From JBAZAX01 sp041671765 (lineage in GTDB: Bacteria > Babelota > Babeliae > Babelales > RVW-14), in contig JBAZAX010000035.1 of NCBI GenBank assembly GCA_041671765.1, positions 1-12,132 of the forward strand: a DNA stretch of 12,132 bases, given 5' to 3'. The notes under the pieces were generated by a model. The model worked only from the letters and a program-made list of their open reading frames with translations, was not told where the DNA came from and ran no database searches. The translations under genes and the position numbers were made by a program. The stretch's first letter is position 1. Each line of letters starts with the position of its first letter. Shown one piece after another: positions 6,791 through 12,132 of the stretch.

Positions 6791-7642
6791 TTACTCAGCC
6801 ACTAAAGCAATATGCTCATGTTGTAATTCAAGTTTTTTAATCTTTATTTCTTCAAAAAATTGATCTATATCTCTAAATTTTTCTACTTTAAGCACACGTT
6901 GATCTTTTTTTGCAAGTAATACATCAAAAATAAGTGTTAATAAAATGAAATAACTAATTCCGGCTGCAGAAGCAGTAACAAGGGCTCCACCATCTGAAGT
7001 ATAGGCCGCTACAGCTGCTCCAAAAATACCTGATTCTAATAAAAACACCGACTCTTTAAATAAAAATCTACTTATTTTTCTAATAACACCAGCCTCACCA
7101 TCGTGATCAAGTTTATTCGAAATTAGATCATAATCTTTTTCAAAAAGTTTCAAAATAAAATCTGAATTCTTTTCAATTAAATCTTCATTTAAGGCAAACG
7201 TTTGTTGAATATATAGTTCAAAATCTTCTAAATTTTTAAGATTCTGGTCTTTGGAAGCAAGCAAATAATCAAATAATAGTTGCATAAATGTATGCACCAA
7301 TACAACACTAAATAAACAAGCAGCCCATTTATTATCTGAGTTGCCATTCGTTTCAACCGTATTAAATGTTCCCATTCCTACTAAAACAGATCCAGTCATG
7401 TAAAGAAATTCTTTGAAAGATTTATTTGCTGCACTACTCAAAAATGAAGGTGTTTTCGTACGCAAAATTTTCTTTACAAGCTCGTTATACTTCTTTTTAT
7501 CAAATTTTACATGTTTAGATTGTGTTGTGGAATGTTGTTCGCCAAAACCGGACATATTTATTTCATTGGCAGCCAAACATGGAAATTCAGTAAGAATAAG
7601 CCCAAATAAGACTAGCAATAAATGAAAACTGTTTTTTTTCAT
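6791..7642 (-). CDS. Exported membrane protein with an internal duplication, function unknown
   Basis: I do not recognise a family. The 283 residues begin with a signal peptide (hydrophobic 7-19, likely cleaved after about CLA, 22-24), followed by a polar stretch to about 75. Two similar units follow: about 78-146 and 196-266. Each has two hydrophobic helices and ends in a shared motif, LLFDYLLASKDQ (122-133) against LIFDVLLAKKDQ (237-248), then a charged helix with a conserved Phe. The units are joined by a polar helical segment (147-195). The predicted topology is exported N-terminus with four membrane helices. AGGAG lies 5 bases before the ATG. It is upstream of, and on the same strand as, the phospholipase (68-base gap), so the two may be co-transcribed. 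Confidence 0.8.
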   Translation of the reverse strand: MKKNSFHLLLVLFGLILTEFPCLAANEINMSGFGEQHSTTQSKHVKFDKKKYNELVKKILRTKTPSFLSSAANKSFKEFLYMTGSVLVGMGTFNTVETNGNSDNKWAACLFSVVLVHTFMQLLFDYLLASKDQNLKNLEDFELYIQQTFALNEDLIEKNSDFILKLFEKDYDLISNKLDHDGEAGVIRKISRFLFKESVFLLESGIFGAAVAAYTSDGGALVTASAAGISYFILLTLIFDVLLAKKDQRVLKVEKFRDIDQFFEEIKIKKLELQHEHIALVAE

Positions 7643-7862
7643 AAAAACTCCTGTAAATCTTCAATTTTGAATTAAAATATAAGGTTCCCTAATTTAAAAA
7701 AATTTTTATTTAAAAGCAAGAGTTTTTCTATCCATAAAAATAGAAATGTCCTTACAAATTTGACTTTTTACGTTTTTTATCTGATTCTGGTTTTATAGCA
7801 TATTTAGCTATGAAAGATCATTCAAATTTACTAAAAATTAAAATACCATAAATTTAGGGACT
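7643..7862. other. Divergent intergenic region, 220 bases
   Basis: This gap separates the leftward 283-residue protein from the rightward GerMN-like gene and must hold both promoters. It is very AT-rich with long A and T runs. TTGACT at 7760-7765 (+) is a good -35 box but has no acceptable -10 at 16-18 bases. On the minus strand TTGCTT and TAAATT at 17 bases is only a weak pair. I see no RNA gene or clear operator. Confidence 0.5.
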
Positions 7863-8420
7863 ATGAAAAAATTAATATATCCTATTTTGATTTTAACCTG
7901 TTTTATATCCGGCACATTATTTTTCTTGATTCAACGTAAATGGTTAATTATTCACTGGGCGTTTCAACCGATTCAGAGCAGCGTACCACTAATATCAAAA
8001 GATAGCTCAAAACAACAAGCGGTTCGTGTTTATTTTTGGAAAGATGATAAATTCAGGCATGATGACGTAACAATAATTTGGAATATAGAAAACAAACACG
8101 ACACACTAAGGCACCTGGTTGACAGTTGGTTTTCAACTTTGCAAGACGAAAAGATTTTTAACAAAAAGCTCAAGGTTGAGAATGTAGCGATTGGCTCATC
8201 CGGGCAAGAGGCCTATATTTCTCTTAGCCAAAATATACCATGGCAAGAGTGGCCAATTGTTCAAAAATGGCTCTTAATAGAATGTTTGTTAAAAACAATT
8301 AAAGAAGCAGGACTTGGAATCAAATTTATAAGCCTTTTGGTTAATAATAAACCACTTGAAGATGCACACCTTAATTTTATTCAACCATGGCCTATTGAAG
8401 GATTTAAAGAGCATCATTAA
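7863..8420 (+). CDS. Membrane-anchored protein with probable GerMN-like domain
   Basis: A 185-residue protein with a short basic start and one hydrophobic helix (about 5-23), so probably anchored in the inner membrane with the rest outside the cytoplasm. Residues about 53-172 fit the GerMN pattern by eye: a beta strand (VRVYFW), a polar stretch, a helix with LRHLVDSWF (82-90), the VENVAIGSSGQEAYISLS strand pair (105-122), a helix with LLIECLLKTI (137-146), then ISLLVNNKPL (156-165). GerMN domains occur in spore germination and lipoprotein-like envelope proteins; their role outside spore formers is unclear. The domain call rests on pattern similarity, not on invariant catalytic residues. AGGG precedes the ATG. 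The next gene follows by 38 bases on the same strand. Confidence 0.6.
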   Translation: MKKLIYPILILTCFISGTLFFLIQRKWLIIHWAFQPIQSSVPLISKDSSKQQAVRVYFWKDDKFRHDDVTIIWNIENKHDTLRHLVDSWFSTLQDEKIFNKKLKVENVAIGSSGQEAYISLSQNIPWQEWPIVQKWLLIECLLKTIKEAGLGIKFISLLVNNKPLEDAHLNFIQPWPIEGFKEHH

Positions 8421-8458
8421 ATAAAATAATTGGGTAATAAAAATTAAGGAGCAAAGGG

Positions 8459-9088
8459 ATGAAGAGAAATTCTGTAGTTTTTTTACTGACATCAATATTT
8501 ATAATCAAAGTAAATAGTTTAACGGCACAAGAACAATTTGATCTTACGCCAATAGAATTTACGCAAGAAGATTTTTATTCAGATTCTGTTGAATTACGTA
8601 AATTCAAAATTAAAATATCAGCATCCAAGGTGCTTCAAGGGCTTGCAACTGCTTGCATATGCATAGCAAACGTAGTAGGCGCAAAAAACAAAAAGGAAAG
8701 ACAGGAATCCACTTACACTGCTATTTCATCAGCCTTTCAAATCGCAGCGGATGCATGTGTAAAACACAAGAAACAGCCTAAAGAGAAACAAGATCAAGAA
8801 ATACAGGTTAATACACCAGAAAACGCAAGCACTGGAACAGTGGAACAATTAAATTCTGAGACACCAGAAAACACGTCCATAACAAAAGAATCTAAATTCG
8901 TGGCAACCTCTGAAACAAAGTCAGTTAACTTTGGTTATCTTCAACAAATTCAAGATTTAAGTACAGAACAAGAAAAAATGGACCTGATTGACAAAATTTT
9001 ACAAAATCAACAAACAACAGAAATCCTACTGGATGAAGTAAATTTAGCTACAAAGCTTATATTAATTGATGCTCTATTTGATAATTAA
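8459..9088 (+). CDS. Small exported protein with low-complexity linker, function unknown
   Basis: A 209-residue protein without a family I recognise. It has a typical signal peptide (MKRN, then hydrophobic 6-16, probable cleavage after LTA, 21-23). A short mildly hydrophobic segment lies at about 58-76 and contains two Cys (66, 68); a third Cys is at 100. Residues about 103-150 form a polar, probably unstructured linker rich in Gln, Glu, Thr and Ser, where TPEN occurs twice (119-122, 135-138). The C-terminal 160-209 is predicted to be helical and acidic. AAGGAG lies 7 bases before the ATG, which secures the start. It follows the GerMN-like gene in a probable operon. Its stop codon overlaps that of the convergent translocase gene. 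Confidence 0.78.
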   Translation: MKRNSVVFLLTSIFIIKVNSLTAQEQFDLTPIEFTQEDFYSDSVELRKFKIKISASKVLQGLATACICIANVVGAKNKKERQESTYTAISSAFQIAADACVKHKKQPKEKQDQEIQVNTPENASTGTVEQLNSETPENTSITKESKFVATSETKSVNFGYLQQIQDLSTEQEKMDLIDKILQNQQTTEILLDEVNLATKLILIDALFDN

Positions 9089-10392
9089 GAAATAGTTTTA
9101 TTATCACGAACTAATTTTTGATTCGTTTTTCCAACATACAGAGCAATTACAATCCAAAAACCCACCATTCCCAGAGAAATTATTGAACCGAAAAAGAGCA
9201 ATGACGACATATCCACAAAAATTGCATTTATAGCGGCACCAAAAGATTTCGCAGACCTACCGCCAAATACGTCAATCCAGCCTTTTGCTTTAAACTTGAT
9301 ATCATTGCTGGTCGGGATATACATTATCTCAACGCATGGCTTATTTAAAGCATAACTAAAGCCTTTTAACATAATCATCGCCACAAAGAATGAATATAAG
9401 CTCGGATTAACCCAAACAAATAAAACCAAAAATCCAACGAGAATAGGAAATAAAACTAATGAAAAGACCAACCCAAATCTTCTTATAAAAAAACTTGTGC
9501 CAACCAATGAAATAATAAGAGCAAGTAAGTTCGCATAAAATCCGTACGCTCCGAGCAACTCAGTCAACGCCTCAACAGATGGGCAAATGCCGTCAGCTAA
9601 AAATTTCATCTGATAATCAAGAATTGTTCCAACAATCTCATACAACGTTATTAAACCCAAAATTCCCAACAAATATGGTTTTGAAAAAAGCAAATGTAAA
9701 CCCTCTATTGGGCCGGTAGAAACCTTTTTTGAATCTTCTACGACTCCATCAGGCGAAAAGCTGGAATAATTTTTTACAAAATAATTAACTAAAAATGGAA
9801 CCACCATAATTCCACAGACCACAAAAAGAAGTAATGTAGGAATTCCTATATCACTTGCCTTTCTTGCCAAGAGAGGACCCATAACAGACCCAAACTGCGC
9901 CCCACAAATAATTAACGCATACCCCTTTTTTGCAGAATTTGTATCATTAGTGCTAGCAACAAATGACCAAAAGAGTGCAACCGCCAAAGATCCAAAGCTT
10001 TCAATACTCAGATAAATCACCCAACCAAGAATTCGCCATTTACTCAACACTGTGTTGGCAAGCCCAAAATCAGGATGCGCAACAAAATATGCTATACCCA
10101 AAAATAAAACGGCATATGATGAAAAAATTATATAAAAAAGCTTATGCTTTTGAACTAAATCAACAAACTTTGAATAAATTAAAATAAGAGGAATCATTAT
10201 AAAAACTGATGCAATTTTTGCATATGGTAGATAACATTTTCCAACAATATGCATAAAAAGAGCGTCTTTAAGCGGCCTCATTAACCAGTAGGTTCCTACA
10301 ATAAAGAGATATGTACACGCAAGTACACTAAATCTTTTAATTTCTTTTGCGGTTAATTCGCCCCAAAAAAAACGAACCATCCTTGTTAACAT
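9085..10392 (-). CDS. NTT-family ATP/ADP (nucleotide) translocase, paralogue 1
   Basis: Inner-membrane nucleotide transporter of the plastid/bacterial NTT (Tlc) family, 435 residues with about eleven or twelve hydrophobic helices. Family signs include RPLKDALF (39-46, with the conserved Lys42 of the first-helix motif), YLPYAK (54-59), a membrane Glu at 131 before ALFWSF, Asp259 in LDYQMK, and the C-terminal signature EIMYIP (355-360), then IKFKAKGWIDVFGGRSAKSFG (365-385). It is shorter than the about 500 residues of chlamydial or rickettsial members. Members exchange host ATP for ADP or import other nucleotides; which one applies here cannot be told. AGGAG lies 8 bases before the ATG. It follows paralogue 2 by 21 bases in an operon and overlaps the convergent gene by 4 bases. 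Confidence 0.9.
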   Translation of the reverse strand: MLTRMVRFFWGELTAKEIKRFSVLACTYLFIVGTYWLMRPLKDALFMHIVGKCYLPYAKIASVFIMIPLILIYSKFVDLVQKHKLFYIIFSSYAVLFLGIAYFVAHPDFGLANTVLSKWRILGWVIYLSIESFGSLAVALFWSFVASTNDTNSAKKGYALIICGAQFGSVMGPLLARKASDIGIPTLLLFVVCGIMVVPFLVNYFVKNYSSFSPDGVVEDSKKVSTGPIEGLHLLFSKPYLLGILGLITLYEIVGTILDYQMKFLADGICPSVEALTELLGAYGFYANLLALIISLVGTSFFIRRFGLVFSLVLFPILVGFLVLFVWVNPSLYSFFVAMIMLKGFSYALNKPCVEIMYIPTSNDIKFKAKGWIDVFGGRSAKSFGAAINAIFVDMSSLLFFGSIISLGMVGFWIVIALYVGKTNQKLVRDNKTIS

Positions 10393-10413
10393 TGCAAAAT
10401 CTCCTGGAGAATG

Positions 10414-11754
10414 TTAGTCAATCAATTGTTTATTATCAATAACCTTTGTAAATTTCTTTCCAACAAGCCCTGCAATAAATATCCAAACACCTATGCAACT
10501 TAAAGCAAAAAATCCTACGCAACTAATATAACTTCCAACAAGTCCATTAACCACAGAACCCGAAGCCTTTGCAAATCGCATACCAAAAATATCAATCCAG
10601 GCCTTAGATTTATATTTAATACTTTTTATCGTAGGAATATATAAACTTTCTTTAGCAGGCTGATTAAATGCATAGTGTAATGATTTTCCGATTAACATTA
10701 AGTATGTAACCGTGTGCAATGAAGGATGCAACAAATAAGCGACCAAGGCCGTCCCAATTAAAATTGGATAAACAATCAAACAAAATGGAATTCCATATTT
10801 ACGCTGAAAATAGGACGTTCCAAATAAAGCAAAAGTACATGCAATTACTTGCACGGCAAGTGCATAATTGAATAAAAATTTATTTACGGCACCCGGATCT
10901 ATATAAGATGCCTTAACCATTAATGAAAGCTGAAAACCTATCACTGTCGTAATAAATTCTTGGAAAAAAATAATTGCAAAAATACCTGCAACATAGGGTC
11001 TTGTTAGCAATATTTTTAGACCTTCATTGAAACTAACTTTTTCTTTTGGAGTTTGGCTCGTTTCTAGCTTAACGGCTTCCTCATAACCTTGAGGTTTATC
11101 TTTAATAACAAAACGCTTCAAGACATAAACAACAACCGCTATCATTAAAAACATTGATACGGAAATTGCTGTAATAACTGGAACACTTCTCGCATATTTT
11201 GTGGGATCATTTGAAAGATAAGTTCCAAGCAAAATAAATAGCACTCCACCAAGTTGCGTGCCAAATGCTATCAAACCATATCCTTTTTTGGCTGACTCCG
11301 GAGTTGTTACGTCATTGATAAACGACCAATAGAGAGAAATCATTAACGTAATAAAACTTTCAACAAATAAATAATAGATCCAACCAATCCAACGTGATGG
11401 CGAAACGGTTGTATTTGTAAGCCCAATTACAGGATCACACAAAAAATATACCAAGATAAAACCAAGAACAACATAAATTGAAACCACAGCGTAAATAAGT
11501 TTTTCCTTCTCCAGCATATCAACAAGCTTTGAATAAAAAAGTACAACAGGGAAAAGCAACGCTAATGAAATTAGTTTGGCATATGGAAGATAATGAGGCC
11601 CTACAATATTAATAAAAATGCTCTCTTTAAGCGTCTTAAGCGGCCAAAAAGCACCAATTAAGAAAAAGAAGCCTAACGAAAGCAAAACAAACTTTAAAAG
11701 TTCATTGCCTTGTAAGTCTCCCCAAAAGAATTTAACTACTTTTAAAATTTTCAT
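10414..11754 (-). CDS. NTT-family ATP/ADP (nucleotide) translocase, paralogue 2
   Basis: Second NTT transporter, 446 residues, first gene of the leftward pair. It shares the architecture of its neighbour: FFWG near the start, YLPYAK (55-60), VESFITLMISLYWSF (131-145), SAKKGYGLIAFG (154-165), and the C-terminal signature AKESLYIP (367-374), then IKYKSKAWIDIFGMRFAKASG (379-399). It differs at places likely to matter: the first-helix motif is PLKTLKESIF rather than RPLKDALF, and the LDYQMK segment of paralogue 1 reads GFQLSL here. This points to divergence in substrate or transport mode (inference). AAGG precedes the ATG. A near-consensus promoter lies about 140 bases upstream. I infer tandem duplication, but it is old because identity is modest. 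Confidence 0.9.
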   Translation of the reverse strand: MKILKVVKFFWGDLQGNELLKFVLLSLGFFFLIGAFWPLKTLKESIFINIVGPHYLPYAKLISLALLFPVVLFYSKLVDMLEKEKLIYAVVSIYVVLGFILVYFLCDPVIGLTNTTVSPSRWIGWIYYLFVESFITLMISLYWSFINDVTTPESAKKGYGLIAFGTQLGGVLFILLGTYLSNDPTKYARSVPVITAISVSMFLMIAVVVYVLKRFVIKDKPQGYEEAVKLETSQTPKEKVSFNEGLKILLTRPYVAGIFAIIFFQEFITTVIGFQLSLMVKASYIDPGAVNKFLFNYALAVQVIACTFALFGTSYFQRKYGIPFCLIVYPILIGTALVAYLLHPSLHTVTYLMLIGKSLHYAFNQPAKESLYIPTIKSIKYKSKAWIDIFGMRFAKASGSVVNGLVGSYISCVGFFALSCIGVWIFIAGLVGKKFTKVIDNKQLID

Positions 11755-11893
11755 AAAAACCTTAAAATAAAAAAACTATCCCCTAAATCACTTTTCAAAC
11801 TAAAACAATCAGTTGTAGTGATACGCTTAGGAAAACCCTTAATTTCTTAATTTATTGAGGAATTTTGTTTTGAATTAACTATTTGAGAGTTTA

Positions 11894-11922
11894 ATTCTAT
11901 CCCAAACAAAATTAATAGTCAA
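11894..11922 (-). promoter_or_regulatory. Near-consensus sigma70-type promoter of the translocase operon
   Basis: On the minus strand TTGACT (11922-11917) and TAGAAT (11899-11894) are separated by exactly 17 bases; each box matches 5 of 6 consensus bases. It lies after the atpC stop and before paralogue 2, leaving a leader of about 130 bases with no obvious riboswitch, long hairpin or upstream reading frame. It is the best promoter I find in the window. Between it and atpC there is only a weak GAAAT/ATTTC stem (5 bp) followed by T-rich sequence, which is a doubtful terminator. Confidence 0.6.
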
Positions 11923-11957
11923 AACAAAAACACTATTGAAATCAATTAATTTCTAAA

Positions 11958-12132
11958 TTAAAAATCAAGTATCGCCACTGCCTTATTATTTTCCACACTG
12001 AAAATACCCCCACTAACAAATAACTCCACTCCATCATCAATCCCCACTTTTTTATAAAGCAGGCTATTTCCCTTTTTTATAACAGATACCAATGGACTAT
12101 GCCCCGGTCCAACCAAAAAGCATCCATTTAAA
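11958..12132 (-). CDS. atpC: F-type ATP synthase epsilon subunit, C-terminal part (partial at right edge)
   Basis: The last 57 residues of a leftward gene running in from the right edge. They match the end of the epsilon beta-sandwich domain: GPGHSPLVSVIKKG, then LLYKK, then ELFVSGGIFSVENNKAVAIL, the typical G-H-x-P-L and V-S-G-G-x-x-x-V-x-x-N-K pattern. Epsilon belongs to the central stalk of the F1Fo ATP synthase and couples rotation to catalysis. The protein ends at AILDF, right after the beta domain, so the usual C-terminal helical hairpin that inhibits ATP hydrolysis is absent. Short epsilons of this kind are known in some bacteria. The rest of the atp operon would lie to the right of the window. 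Confidence 0.82.
   Translation of the reverse strand, partial: LNGCFLVGPGHSPLVSVIKKGNSLLYKKVGIDDGVELFVSGGIFSVENNKAVAILDF

Noticed and set aside
7760..7788. Promoter for the GerMN-like gene built on TTGACT at 7760
   Set aside because: No acceptable -10 box lies at 16-18 bases, so the -35-like word is likely chance.
8813..8872. 12-base direct repeat ACACCAGAAAAC as a regulatory repeat
   Set aside because: It codes for the repeated TPEN motif in a low-complexity linker, so coding repetition explains it.
11755..11893. Riboswitch or attenuator in the translocase leader
   Set aside because: Only 3-4 bp stems such as AGG/CCT and AACT/AGTT can be drawn, and no known aptamer pattern is recognisable.

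Overview
The window is AT-rich and densely coded. It reads like the reduced genome of an obligate intracellular or host-dependent bacterium. Three things point that way: two tandem NTT-type ATP/ADP (nucleotide) translocases, an exported phospholipase of the eukaryotic cytosolic PLA2 type, and several small exported proteins without recognisable family. My best guess is a member of Candidatus Dependentiae (TM6); Chlamydiae-like or Rickettsiales-like lineages are alternatives. This placement is an inference from gene content and composition, not from a marker gene.

Layout. Position 1-3 appears to be the start codon of a leftward gene that lies off the window. It is divergent from a SulP-family anion transporter with a C-terminal STAS domain (156-1787, +). 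Two leftward genes converge on the transporter: glmU (3065-4570), then 20 bases later a SbcD/Mre11-type nuclease (1800-3044). GlmU supplies UDP-GlcNAc for envelope synthesis. It carries a non-conserved C-terminal tail that begins exactly at a run of ten A. A class II tRNA-Ser(CGA) (4770-4861, +) follows, then about 165 bases of unusually GC-rich, degenerate repeat sequence.

The middle (5028-9088) looks like a host-interface or envelope region. It holds the cPLA2-like phospholipase with a signal peptide (5028-6722, -), an exported membrane protein built from an internal duplication (6791-7642, -), a membrane-anchored GerMN-like protein (7863-8420, +), and a small exported protein with a low-complexity linker (8459-9088, +).

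The right end (9085-12132) concerns energy. Two NTT paralogues lie in one leftward operon, and upstream is a near-consensus sigma70-type promoter (11894-11922). At the edge is the 3' end of atpC, the ATP synthase epsilon subunit, which lacks the usual C-terminal helical domain. The combination suggests a cell that can take nucleotides from its host while keeping an F-type ATP synthase. The phospholipase would be suited to remodelling or breaching host membranes. None of these functions is demonstrated by sequence alone.
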